NCBI GenBank assembly: GCA_947650155.1
Contig: CANSUS010000037.1
Location: forward strand, 1-33,712
DNA length: 33,712 nt
DNA from: an uncultured Lachnospiraceae bacterium
GTDB lineage: Bacteria; Bacillota; Clostridia; Lachnospirales; Lachnospiraceae
Reading direction: 5' to 3'
Made by a program: the position numbers and the translations under genes. A model generated the notes under the pieces. The model saw nothing but the letters and a program-made list of their open reading frames with translations, searched no databases and had not been told where the DNA came from. Shown here in pieces: positions 16,590 through 24,244 of the stretch (positions are counted from its first letter, which is position 1; each line of letters starts with the position of its first letter).

Positions 16590-16618
16590 ATATTATCCTA
16601 TCATAAGCGCCTGCGCAA
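16590..16618 (-). promoter_or_regulatory. Promoter of the radical SAM gene
   Basis: On the - strand, TTGCGC (16618-16613) and TAATAT (16595-16590) are spaced 17 bp, about 40 bp ahead of the start codon. The -35 region overlaps a GCGC-AG-GCGC dyad. Confidence 0.55.
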
Positions 16619-16676
16619 TTCTATTCTGATTTGCCTGAACTTCCTGTACCATGTTTTTGCAGATTTCAAAAATCAT
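16593..16676 (-). other. 27-codon reading frame upstream of the radical SAM gene
   Basis: A short frame ends NMVQEVQANQNRIAQALMIG. It has no good ribosome binding site at ATG 16676, and the radical SAM promoter lies inside it. The open frame extends a few codons further back to a TAG. It looks like the C-terminal end of a once longer gene, or less likely a small peptide gene. I do not recognise it. Confidence 0.25.
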
Positions 16677-16678
16677 TC

Positions 16679-16707
16679 TTGAAAATAAAGCAGAGTACTA
16701 ATATAAT
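16679..16707 (+). promoter_or_regulatory. Promoter of tex
   Basis: TTGAAA at 16679-16684 and a perfect TATAAT at 16702-16707 with 17 bp between them, about 80 bp before the tex start. Confidence 0.7.
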
Positions 16708-16789
16708 AGGAACAGCGCGTTGGAGAAACTTAAAGTTTGCTGCAGCGGATATGTGCCTTGCCAGGGAAGGCAGATGGGAGCAAAGACAG

Positions 16790-19153
16790 ATGGATATAAT
16801 TTTAAAATTAAAAGAAGAACTGAATGTAGAAAAATGGCAGGTAGAAGCTGCCGTAAAACTGATTGACGAGGGAAACACAATTCCTTTTATTTCCAGATAC
16901 CGTAAAGAGGCAACAGGGTCTTTAAATGATGAGGTACTCCGTAATTTATTTGAGAGACTTACCTACCTGCGTAATCTGGAAGAGAAAAAGGAACAGGTGC
17001 TTGGAAGCATAGAAGAACAGGGAAAACTGACAGAAGAATTAAAAGAAAAAATTCTTGCGGCAGAAACTCTTGTTGTGGTAGAAGATTTATACCGCCCATA
17101 CAGACCGAAAAGAAAAACAAGAGCAAGCGTGGCAAAAGAAAAAGGTCTGGAAGGGCTTTCGGATTTTATTCTGAAACAGGAGACAGATCAGCCTGTTTTG
17201 GAGGAGGCGGCTAAATATATATCGGAAGAAAAAGAGGTAAAGAGCGCGGAGGAAGCGCTGCAGGGAGCGAAAGATATTATTGCGGAAAGTATTTCCGATG
17301 AGGCGGACTATCGTATTTATATCAGAAACATTACGGTAGAAGAAGGAAAAATAATCAGTACTGCGAAGGATGAAAAGGCAGAGAGCGTATATGAAATGTA
17401 CTATCATTACGAGGAACCGGTCAAAAAAGCTGCAGGTCACAGAATTCTTGCCTTAAACCGTGGGGAAAAGGAAAAAATTCTGACGGTGAAAGTAGAAGCG
17501 CCGGAGGAGAGGATCTTACAGTATCTTGCCAAAAAAGTGATTACAAGAGAGAATCCCAATACTACGCCGGTTTTAAAAGAAGTGATCGAAGACAGTTATT
17601 CCAGACTGATCGCACCCGCTATAGAAAGAGAAATCAGAAACGATCTGACAGAGAAAGCGGAGGACGGGGCAATTTCTGTATTCGGGAAAAATCTGGAACA
17701 GCTTTTATTGCAGCCGCCTATTGCAGGAAAGGTGGTTCTTGGCTGGGACCCGGCTTTCCGTACGGGATGTAAGCTTGCAGTAGTAGACGAAACAGGAAAA
17801 GTGTTGGATACAAAGGTGATTTTCCCTACTGCACCGCAGAATAAAGTAGAGGAAGCGAAAACAGAATTAAAGAGGTTAATTAAAAAGTACCATATTTCGT
17901 TAATTTCTGTTGGAAATGGAACTGCATCCAGAGAGTCCGAGCAGGTGATTGTAGAGCTTTTGAAAGAACTGGATACGCCGGTGCAGTATGTGATTGTAAA
18001 TGAGGCGGGAGCTTCCGTGTATTCTGCAAGTAAGCTTGCCACAGAAGAATTTCCAAACTTTGACGTGGGACAGAGAAGCGCGGCTTCTATTGCAAGAAGA
18101 CTGCAGGACCCGCTTGCCGAGTTAGTAAAAATTGACCCAAAATCCATTGGAGTGGGACAATACCAGCACGATATGAACCAGAAAAAGCTGAGCGACGCAC
18201 TGAACGGTGTGGTGGAAGACAGTGTAAATAAGGTTGGGGTAGATTTAAATACGGCGTCTGCCTCTCTTTTGGAATATATTTCAGGTATTTCCAAAGTGAT
18301 TGCAAAAAATATTGTGGATTACAGAGAAGCAAACGGCAGATTTGTCAATAGAAAGCAGCTGCTTAAGGTTCCCAAACTGGGACCGAAAGCTTACGAGCAG
18401 TGCGCAGGTTTCATGCGGATTGCGGATGGGGAAAATCCTCTGGATGCAACGAGCGTACATCCCGAATCCTATGAGGCGGCAGAGAAGCTTCTGGAAAAAC
18501 TGGGGCTTACGATGGAAGATGTAAAAGCGGCACAGAAAAAGGCGGCAGCCGAAAAAGCAGCGGGGAAAAAGACAGAAGTAAAGGCGAAAGAAAAAACGGT
18601 GAAAAAGCCAAAACAGATGGTAGTAAAAAATACCAGTACGGCAATGGGAAAAGCGCTTGCAGCGGCACTTTCAGACGTCTCTTTCAAGGAGCAGGAGTCA
18701 GGCAGCAGTGCAAAAGGCAGCGTCAGTGAGCTTGCAGAAAACGCTTCCCTTCGCACCGGAAATCTGGAACGCAGAGTGAAAGATAAAAAGAAGCTTGCTG
18801 AAGAACTCGGGATTGGGGAAATCACATTGACGGATATTTTAAAAGAACTGGAAAAACCGGCAAGAGACCCAAGAGATAATATGCCTGCGCCGATTTTAAG
18901 AAGCGATGTGCTGGATATGAAAGATTTAAAACCGGGAATGGTATTGAAGGGAACAGTGCGTAACGTAATTGATTTTGGTGTTTTCGTGGATATCGGTGTA
19001 CATCAGGACGGACTGGTACATATTTCCGAGATCACAGATCGTTTTATTAAGCATCCTCTGGAGGCGGTCAGCGTTGGCGATGTGGTGGACGTGCAGGTGC
19101 TTTCCGTGGACGTACCCAAAAAGCGGATCGGGCTTACGATGAAGATTAAGTAG
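16790..19153 (+). CDS. tex: Tex-like RNA-binding transcription accessory protein
   Basis: A 787-residue cytoplasmic nucleic-acid-binding protein of the Tex/Spt6 family, linked to transcription and to RNA handling. Domains in order: Tex N-terminal helical region (1-190, with IPFISRYRKEATGSLNDEVLR), a YqgF/RuvC-like fold (about 313-440, starting VVLGWDPAFRTGCKLAVVD), helix-hairpin-helix (about 482-545), and a C-terminal S1 RNA-binding domain (about 713-787, LKGTVRNVIDFGVFVDIG). A long Lys/Ala-rich linker (about 580-680) makes it larger than the usual 720-residue Tex. The frame is open from 16631, but GGGAG at 16776-16780 and the family N-terminus place the start at ATG 16790. A clean promoter precedes it, and no obvious terminator follows before the inverted-repeat element. 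Confidence 0.93.
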   Translation: MDIILKLKEELNVEKWQVEAAVKLIDEGNTIPFISRYRKEATGSLNDEVLRNLFERLTYLRNLEEKKEQVLGSIEEQGKLTEELKEKILAAETLVVVEDLYRPYRPKRKTRASVAKEKGLEGLSDFILKQETDQPVLEEAAKYISEEKEVKSAEEALQGAKDIIAESISDEADYRIYIRNITVEEGKIISTAKDEKAESVYEMYYHYEEPVKKAAGHRILALNRGEKEKILTVKVEAPEERILQYLAKKVITRENPNTTPVLKEVIEDSYSRLIAPAIEREIRNDLTEKAEDGAISVFGKNLEQLLLQPPIAGKVVLGWDPAFRTGCKLAVVDETGKVLDTKVIFPTAPQNKVEEAKTELKRLIKKYHISLISVGNGTASRESEQVIVELLKELDTPVQYVIVNEAGASVYSASKLATEEFPNFDVGQRSAASIARRLQDPLAELVKIDPKSIGVGQYQHDMNQKKLSDALNGVVEDSVNKVGVDLNTASASLLEYISGISKVIAKNIVDYREANGRFVNRKQLLKVPKLGPKAYEQCAGFMRIADGENPLDATSVHPESYEAAEKLLEKLGLTMEDVKAAQKKAAAEKAAGKKTEVKAKEKTVKKPKQMVVKNTSTAMGKALAAALSDVSFKEQESGSSAKGSVSELAENASLRTGNLERRVKDKKKLAEELGIGEITLTDILKELEKPARDPRDNMPAPILRSDVLDMKDLKPGMVLKGTVRNVIDFGVFVDIGVHQDGLVHISEITDRFIKHPLEAVSVGDVVDVQVLSVDVPKKRIGLTMKIK

Positions 19154-19163
19154 TGTTTTGCAG

Positions 19164-19330
19164 CAGTCCAGGCTCCCGCCTGTGGGCAGATCAGGATTCT
19201 AACGTCACCGCGCTTTCGTTCTATTCCAGACGTAACAGTACTAGGCTCAAAAATACTTCGCCAAGTGCTGACGTCTTCCAAGGGGTTCCTTTTAGAATCC
19301 TGATCTGTCCACAGGCAGGAGCCTGGACTG
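19164..19330. repeat. 167-bp element with 39-bp terminal inverted repeats and a nested inner hairpin
   Basis: The left arm 19164-19202 pairs with the right arm 19292-19330 along all 39 positions, except one C-A mismatch and one G-U. Inside, AGACGT (19228-19233), CAGTACT (19236-19242) and GGC (19244-19246) pair with GCC (19260-19262), AGTGCTG (19264-19270) and ACGTCT (19271-19276). The inner segment 19230-19248 also resembles the reverse complement of 19319-19337, so the end sequence is present a third time. It has no coding capacity. It fits a MITE-like element or a long structured RNA and lies between tex and the ribU promoter. Confidence 0.75.
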
Positions 19331-19361
19331 TTACGTTGTAATGTTTAGGAAAAAATAAAGG

Positions 19362-19390
19362 TTGACAATCGCCGATCATAAGAATATGAT
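19362..19390 (+). promoter_or_regulatory. Promoter of the FMN riboswitch-ribU transcript
   Basis: A perfect TTGACA at 19362-19367 and TATGAT at 19385-19390 with 17 bp between them. A second -10-like TATAAT is at 19390-19395. The riboswitch begins about 25 bp further on. Confidence 0.7.
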
Positions 19391-19418
19391 ATAATATGTA
19401 AAAAATAAATAGAGGTAA

Positions 19419-19565
19419 GTTCTTCGGGGTTGGGTGTAATTCCCTACCGGCGGTGATTCGTAAGATAAGTCCGCGAACTATAGAAATATAGCCGATTTGG
19501 TGAGAACGAAGAGGAAAACACGTTCAATTCCAAAACCGACAGTACAGTCTGGATGAGAGAAGAAG
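19419..19565 (+). ncRNA. FMN riboswitch (RFN element)
   Basis: The conserved RFN blocks appear in order: TTCTTCGGGG at the 5' side of P1, GGGTGTAATTCCCTACCGGC and GGTG, GTCCGCGA, GATTTGGTGAGAA, TTCCAAAACCGACAGTA, CAGTCTGGATGAGAGAAG closing P1. Binding of flavin mononucleotide is known to favour the downstream terminator in such leaders. The variable P-loop between GGTGAGAA and TTCC is of ordinary length. The riboflavin transporter gene downstream fits. Confidence 0.95.
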
Positions 19566-19617
19566 TCTGTATTTTCATGGTACGACATTTTGTTGTGCTG
19601 TATTTTGTGGAGGCAGG

Positions 19618-19669
19618 TCCCGAATCAATGGATGCGTCGAAAGAGAGGCATTTGATTCGGGATTTTTTT
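19618..19669 (+). terminator. Riboswitch-controlled intrinsic terminator before ribU
   Basis: TCCCGAATCAA at 19618-19628 pairs perfectly with TTGATTCGGGA at 19652-19662 (11 bp, 23-nt loop), followed by seven T. Located between the RFN element and the ribU ribosome binding site, it is the expression platform of a transcription-attenuating riboswitch. Confidence 0.9.
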
Positions 19670-19741
19670 ATGAACTTTAGCCTGCTGTACTCTGCAGTAC
19701 GGATAAACGAAGAATTTCCTTTGAAGAAAAGGAGAGATTTT

Positions 19742-20506
19742 ATGAGTAACTTATTGGAAAACTTGCAAAAAAACGTAGTATTTGTACTGGAATTTCTTGC
19801 TGTGGTGGCAGTACTGTTTGTCGTTGCCTATGCGGCTGAGAAATTAGCACAGAAAAGAGCGGGGGTCAATGAAAAAATCTTTCATACAAGAAAGATTGTT
19901 ATGATTGGAATGTTTTCGGCAATTGCCTCTATATTGATGCTTTTCGAGATTCAGATGCCTTTCGCGCCGTTTTTTTATAAGCTGGATTTCAGTGAACTTC
20001 CTGCACTGATAGGAACCTTTGCGTTTGGTCCGGTGGCAGGCGTAATGATTGAATTTTGCAAAATTTTATTGAAACTGCTGTTCAAATCCACGTCCACGGC
20101 ATTTGTTGGAGAACTTGCTAATTTTGCTGTAGGCTGCAGTTTTATTCTGCCGGCTTCCATCATCTATCTTTTTAAAAAGAACAAAAAAACTGCCATGATC
20201 GGATGCGGCGTGGGAACGATTATACTTACGATATTCGGAACGGCCTTTAATGCAGTTTATCTGCTTCCAAAGTTTGCAGAGCTTTTCGGAATGTCATTAG
20301 AGGGAATTGTAGCTATGGGCACGCAGATCAACCCGGGAATTACAAATGTTATGACTTTTGTGATTATGGCAGTGGCGCCGCTGAATCTGATCAAGGGTAC
20401 TTCTGTTTCGGTGGTGACTTTGCTTGTATATAAGAGCCTGAGTCCGATCTTAAAGACACAGGGATATCATGCAAAGGAGAAAAACCTCGGACTCTCCCAT
20501 GAATAA
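19742..20506 (+). CDS. ribU: Riboflavin ECF transporter S component RibU
   Basis: A 254-residue membrane protein, the substrate-binding S component that captures riboflavin for an energy-coupling-factor transporter (EcfA1, EcfA2 and EcfT are elsewhere). An extra N-terminal hydrophobic segment (about 14-34) is followed by the RibU core with MIGMFSAIASILMLFEIQMP, FYKLDFSELPALIGTFAFGP and a series of membrane helices. The reading frame runs back into the riboswitch, but the true start is ATG 19742 behind GGAGAG at 19731-19736. FMN-riboswitch control upstream strongly supports the assignment. A terminator follows shortly after the stop, so it is a single-gene unit. Confidence 0.93.
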   Translation: MSNLLENLQKNVVFVLEFLAVVAVLFVVAYAAEKLAQKRAGVNEKIFHTRKIVMIGMFSAIASILMLFEIQMPFAPFFYKLDFSELPALIGTFAFGPVAGVMIEFCKILLKLLFKSTSTAFVGELANFAVGCSFILPASIIYLFKKNKKTAMIGCGVGTIILTIFGTAFNAVYLLPKFAELFGMSLEGIVAMGTQINPGITNVMTFVIMAVAPLNLIKGTSVSVVTLLVYKSLSPILKTQGYHAKEKNLGLSHE

Positions 20507-20574
20507 CCTGCATTTATTGAAAGAGGCGCAAAATGATCCTGCCGAAATCAAAGCCCATATCACGGAGAAACCTG

Positions 20575-20608
20575 AAAAACCGCTTGTAAAAACACAAGCG
20601 GTTTTTTT
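20575..20608 (+). terminator. Intrinsic terminator of ribU
   Basis: ACCGCTTGT at 20579-20587 pairs with ACAAGCGGT at 20594-20602, with A residues before and a run of T to 20608. Confidence 0.88.
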
Positions 20609-20654
20609 ATGTGCAAAGGAGTGAGCAAAAATGTGCAAAAGTTTTGATATCCAG

Positions 20655-20701
20655 TTGAAATCCGGCGCAGAATGCCGTACAATATATCAGACTGATATAT
20701 T
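20655..20701 (+). promoter_or_regulatory. padR promoter with overlapping operator dyad
   Basis: TTGAAA at 20655-20660 and TACAAT at 20678-20683 are spaced 17 bp. A perfect dyad with 10-bp arms (AATATATCAG and its complement, one central base) spans 20681-20701 and overlaps the -10 and the likely start point. This is where a PadR-type dimer would be expected to repress its own gene. Confidence 0.65.
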
Positions 20702-20764
20702 AAATTAAAACAATGGAGGTAAGCGTTTTGGGTTTTGGAGTAATTGAAAGAAAGGAAGATTGAA

Positions 20765-21301
20765 ATGGCAAATGAAAAAAAGATTGATTGCGTGATTTTA
20801 GGTTTGCTAAGCCATGAGGAATTAACCGGATATGAAATCAAGAAACGAATGGATACCGCTCTCAAATATTTTTGGAGTGCGAGTTATGGCAGCATATATC
20901 CCGCCTTAAATGATTTGGTTAATCGTGATCTGGCCACGAAAAGAGAAGATTCAAACAGCAAACGAAATAAGCTGATTTATACCATAACAGAAAATGGACG
21001 TGAGTATTTGAAAAAATGGCTTTCACTGCCTGTTGAAAAAGACGAACTCCGTTATGAAACATTGTTGAAATTATTTTTCGGAAGTGAGAAAGGTGAAGAA
21101 CAGGCACTTATTCATATCGAAGCGTTTGAAAAGAAAATCGAAGAAGAATTGCCGTATCTTTTATATGCAGAAACAATCTTAAATAAAAGCTTGAATGATG
21201 ATAGTGCACACAAATATTATCTGCTTACGGTAGAGTTTGGAATAAAAACTTATCAAACGTATTTGGAATGGTGTAAAGAAGCAAGAAAACTTTTAGCATA
21301 A
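20765..21301 (+). CDS. PadR family transcriptional regulator
   Basis: A 178-residue PadR-type repressor. The N-terminal winged helix (about 5-80) shows the family pattern ILGLLSHEELTGYEIKKRMD and YGSIYPALNDLVNRDLATKR, with the wing at NKLIYTITENG. The C-terminal part (about 95-178) is helical and matches the Vir_act_alpha-type dimerisation domain of the longer PadR subgroup. The start is ATG 20765 with GGAAG at 20754-20758. It is followed after 32 bp by a small membrane protein gene and then by an ABC exporter operon, the usual target of such regulators. A dyad overlapping its own promoter suggests autorepression. The inducer is unknown. Confidence 0.9.
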   Translation: MANEKKIDCVILGLLSHEELTGYEIKKRMDTALKYFWSASYGSIYPALNDLVNRDLATKREDSNSKRNKLIYTITENGREYLKKWLSLPVEKDELRYETLLKLFFGSEKGEEQALIHIEAFEKKIEEELPYLLYAETILNKSLNDDSAHKYYLLTVEFGIKTYQTYLEWCKEARKLLA

Positions 21302-21333
21302 ATTCGCTGGTTAGGCAGGAATGGAGGATTAGT

Positions 21334-21810
21334 ATGTTTGGAAATTGGGGATTTTCTTATATAGGATTACTCTTTTTATTGATGTTATTTATTCCCAATA
21401 TAATATGGTCAAAAAGAAAGCCCCAAGGGTATACCTCTGATAAAGAAAATAAAATCTTGTTGTTCTTTGAAAGATTGGGGGAAATATTGACTTGCTGTTG
21501 TTCCTTGGTATTTTCCGATTTTAATATACATAAATGGTCATGTTGGTCTTTATGGCTGATTGCAGCTTTTATTTTAATGATAATGTATGAAGCATGGTGG
21601 GTGCGATATTTTCGGAGTGAACGTAAATTATCAGATTTTTACAGCAGCTTTTTAGGGATACCCCTTGCCGGGGCGACACTGCCGGTTATTGCGTTTTTTT
21701 TGTTGGGAATGTATGGAAAAGTTGTATGTATGTTAATAGCGGCGCTTATTTTAGGTATCGGCCATATAGGCATACATATTCAACATTCGCAGGAATGCCG
21801 CAAAATATGA
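21334..21810 (+). CDS. Conserved small membrane protein next to padR
   Basis: A 158-residue protein with about four hydrophobic segments (roughly 6-24, 70-86, 108-126 and 130-148) separated by charged loops; a Cys-rich ILTCCCSLVF stretch lies near residue 52. The C-terminus ends in HIQHSQECRKI. The start ATG 21334 has GGAGG upstream. It sits in the same transcript as the PadR regulator. I do not recognise the family; a role as accessory sensor or transporter subunit is only suggested by position. Confidence 0.65.
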   Translation: MFGNWGFSYIGLLFLLMLFIPNIIWSKRKPQGYTSDKENKILLFFERLGEILTCCCSLVFSDFNIHKWSCWSLWLIAAFILMIMYEAWWVRYFRSERKLSDFYSSFLGIPLAGATLPVIAFFLLGMYGKVVCMLIAALILGIGHIGIHIQHSQECRKI

Positions 21811-21830
21811 ATGAAAGACAGAATAGAGTG

Positions 21831-21876
21831 TTGACAAAAAAGAAAATACGACTTATTGTATTAGATAAATAATACA
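21831..21876 (+). promoter_or_regulatory. Promoter and operator-like dyad of the ABC exporter operon
   Basis: TTGACA at 21831-21836 and TATTGT at 21854-21859 are spaced 17 bp. A dyad TGTATTA-N6-TAATACA at 21857-21876 overlaps the -10 and start point. The arms differ from those of the padR dyad but share an A/T-rich form typical for PadR-family sites. Confidence 0.5.
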
Positions 21877-21901
21877 GTGCATATTTTAGAAAGGAAAGCC
21901 G

Positions 21902-22624
21902 GTGTGGGAACCGGATGGGAAAATGATGGGCGCTTTAGTGGAAATACAGGATATATGTAAAATATATAATCCCGGAGAAAATGAAGTGCGGGCTTTGGAT
22001 CATGTAAGTCTTATGATAGACAAGAATGAATTTGTTGCCATTATCGGGCAGTCGGGATCAGGTAAATCTACATTGATGAATATGCTGGGATGTCTGGATG
22101 TACCTACCAGCGGCACCTACAGGTTAAACGGTCAGGATGTTTCAAGTCTGACGGACGATGAATTGTCTGATATCAGAAACAAAGAAATTGGATTTATTTT
22201 CCAGGGATTCAATCTGATTCAAAATTTAACGGCTTTGGAAAATGTGGAACTTCCACTGATTTACAGAGGAGTGGGGAAGAAAGAGCGGGAAGAACTTTCC
22301 ATGCAGGCGCTTGGGAAGGTTGGGCTTGCCCACCGTACCGGGCATAAACCGGCAGAAATGTCCGGCGGACAGCAGCAGAGAGTTGCTATTGCAAGAGCAA
22401 TCGCGCAGGCGCCGCCGGTAATACTGGCGGATGAGCCTACCGGAAATCTGGATTCCAATTCCACAAAGGAGATCATGCAGATTCTTCGGGAACTGCATAG
22501 TGAAGGAAGAACGGTTATACTGATTACGCATGATAATGAAATTGCAGGACAGGCGGATCGGGTGATCAAGATAAAGGATGGAAAAGTAGAATCAGATTCA
22601 GCTGTTGGGAAAGTCCCTGTTTGA
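21902..22624 (+). CDS. ABC transporter ATP-binding protein (LolD/MacB family)
   Basis: A 240-residue ATPase that drives a tripartite exporter with the two following proteins. Motifs: Walker A GQSGSGKST (about 49-57), Q-loop FIFQGFNLI, signature MSGGQQQRVAIARAI, Walker B VILADEPTGNLD, and switch His in ILITHD. I kept GTG 21902, which has AAAGGA at 21890-21895; ATG 21923 or 21926 are possible but lack a good ribosome binding site. It overlaps no other gene and leads the operon under a dyad-containing promoter. Substrates of such systems include peptides and drugs; here it is not determined. Confidence 0.93.
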   Translation: MWEPDGKMMGALVEIQDICKIYNPGENEVRALDHVSLMIDKNEFVAIIGQSGSGKSTLMNMLGCLDVPTSGTYRLNGQDVSSLTDDELSDIRNKEIGFIFQGFNLIQNLTALENVELPLIYRGVGKKEREELSMQALGKVGLAHRTGHKPAEMSGGQQQRVAIARAIAQAPPVILADEPTGNLDSNSTKEIMQILRELHSEGRTVILITHDNEIAGQADRVIKIKDGKVESDSAVGKVPV

Positions 22625-22649
22625 TATGGAAAGTGAAAAGGAGAAAATT

Positions 22650-24230
22650 ATGTCTGATACATTCAGTGAAAAAGAAATCAGGAAAGCAGATAAAAAGGCG
22701 GCAAAAATAAAAAAAGCGGAAGAGAGAAAAGCCGGAAGAGAAGAAAAAAAGAATGCGCGCGGGGAAAAACCCAAAATGGATAAAAAGAAGAAAAAGAGAA
22801 TAATTCTTGTATCTGTGGCAGTGGTACTTGTGCTGTTTGTCGGAGTGAATAAGATTTTTGCAAAAGATATGGCAATGACGGTATATACCACGCAGGTATT
22901 AAAAGGCGATATTAAGGAAACTGTCAGTACCAGCGGAACGATAGAAAGTGAAGAGATTAAAACTTACTTTTCCAAAATAAACGGGACTATCGGAACCATT
23001 CATGTAAGTGCGGGCGATACGGTGGAAAGCGGGTCACAGATGATTGTCTTTGACACGGAAAGTGTAAATCAGGCAAGAAGACAGGCGGATCTGCAGGCAC
23101 AGGCTAATGAGGGAAGTTATCAGAATTCCGTACAGAGGGAACGGGAAAATGAGGGGAAGCTTGCAGAAGCATCCACAAATCTTGCGGTGTTGGAACAGCA
23201 GATTGCAGACGAGGAGAATTACATAAAAGAGTTACAGGCACAGCTTGATGAATTACAGACCAGTTTGAGCGCATATTATAATCAGGCCGCCACCAATATT
23301 TCCATTTATGGCATCCAGCTGCAGAGTGATCTGGAAAAAGCAATGAAAGAAGGGAATCAGGGCGAAATCGACCGTCTGAATGAGGAGATTACGAATAACA
23401 GTATTGCGGCGCAGCAGGTTTCTTATCAGCTTGGACAAATGAGCAATGACAGCAGAGTGAAAGAACTTCAGGCAAAAATTGAAGAGGAACAGGATAAGGT
23501 TACACATTACAGGGAATACAAATCGGAAATGGAAAGCCAGAAAGCTTCTTCTGAAGGAGGCGTGATGAATGCTTACCAAAAAAGCGAGCTGGAGGCCAAT
23601 CATGAACTTTCTGTTATGACGACGCAGGACGCATTGGAGGATTACGATTATGCTGCAGACGGAGTGCTGGCAGATTTCAATGGGATCGTTACAGAACTGT
23701 CTGTAGTGGAAGGGGCGCCGGTGGCAGAGGGAACCAGCTTGTTAACGCTGGCCAATCGGGATAAGGTGAAGGTGGATATTTATGTAACTAAATACGATCT
23801 GGAGAAGATTGCAGTCGGTCAGAAGGCAGAAATTACGGTTTCAGGGCATAGTTATGAAGGGGAAGTAGTAAAGATTAACAAGATGGCGACGGTCAACGCA
23901 TCCGGGACGGCGTCAGTCGGTGCAGAGATTCGTATTCAAAATCCTGATGAGCATATTTATCTTGGAATTGAGGCGAAAGTTCTGATCGATACGAAGGAGG
24001 CGGATCAGGTGCTGCTTCTGCCTGTGGAATGCGTGAATGCGGATAAAGAGGGTGACTTTGTCTATATAGTGGAAAACGGCATTGTAGTCAGAAAGGATGT
24101 GGTAACGGGCATCTCATCTGATACTTATATTGAAATACAGGAAGGGCTTACTGAAGGGGATCAGGTCATTTCCAATGTTACTACGGGAATTACAGAAGGG
24201 ATGCCTGTTATGGCAATACCGGCGGAATAA
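22650..24230 (+). CDS. Efflux RND/ABC adaptor subunit (HlyD/MacA type)
   Basis: A 526-residue membrane-fusion protein. Residues 1-50 are very rich in Lys, Arg and Glu and stay in the cytoplasm; one hydrophobic anchor (about 51-68, ending VGVNKIFA) follows. Outside are a barrel-sandwich segment (TVSTSGTIESEEI), a long coiled-coil hairpin (about 140-320), the second lipoyl half (VLADFNGIVTELSVVEGAPV), a beta-barrel and a membrane-proximal domain (VENGIVVRKDVVTGI). The start is ATG 22650, with AAAGGAG at 22637-22643. It links the ATPase and permease genes around it, as in MacAB-like exporters of Gram-positives. Confidence 0.9.
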   Translation: MSDTFSEKEIRKADKKAAKIKKAEERKAGREEKKNARGEKPKMDKKKKKRIILVSVAVVLVLFVGVNKIFAKDMAMTVYTTQVLKGDIKETVSTSGTIESEEIKTYFSKINGTIGTIHVSAGDTVESGSQMIVFDTESVNQARRQADLQAQANEGSYQNSVQRERENEGKLAEASTNLAVLEQQIADEENYIKELQAQLDELQTSLSAYYNQAATNISIYGIQLQSDLEKAMKEGNQGEIDRLNEEITNNSIAAQQVSYQLGQMSNDSRVKELQAKIEEEQDKVTHYREYKSEMESQKASSEGGVMNAYQKSELEANHELSVMTTQDALEDYDYAADGVLADFNGIVTELSVVEGAPVAEGTSLLTLANRDKVKVDIYVTKYDLEKIAVGQKAEITVSGHSYEGEVVKINKMATVNASGTASVGAEIRIQNPDEHIYLGIEAKVLIDTKEADQVLLLPVECVNADKEGDFVYIVENGIVVRKDVVTGISSDTYIEIQEGLTEGDQVISNVTTGITEGMPVMAIPAE

Positions 24231-24244
24231 AAAGGAGAACGGCA

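Noticed and set aside
17596-18294. 232-codon - strand open frame inside tex
   Set aside because: It is antisense to the well conserved RuvC-like and helix-hairpin-helix region of Tex; no start signal and no recognisable domain.
20575-20608. Hairpin considered as part of a second riboswitch before padR
   Set aside because: It is a simple terminator with a 9-bp stem and T run directly after ribU, and the padR promoter starts behind it.
20728-20763. Eleven-codon TTG-started frame with GGAGGT in front, just before padR
   Set aside because: The ribosome binding site is good, but the frame is very short, has a TTG start and no informative residues, and it overlaps the padR ribosome binding site; not enough to call a leader peptide.
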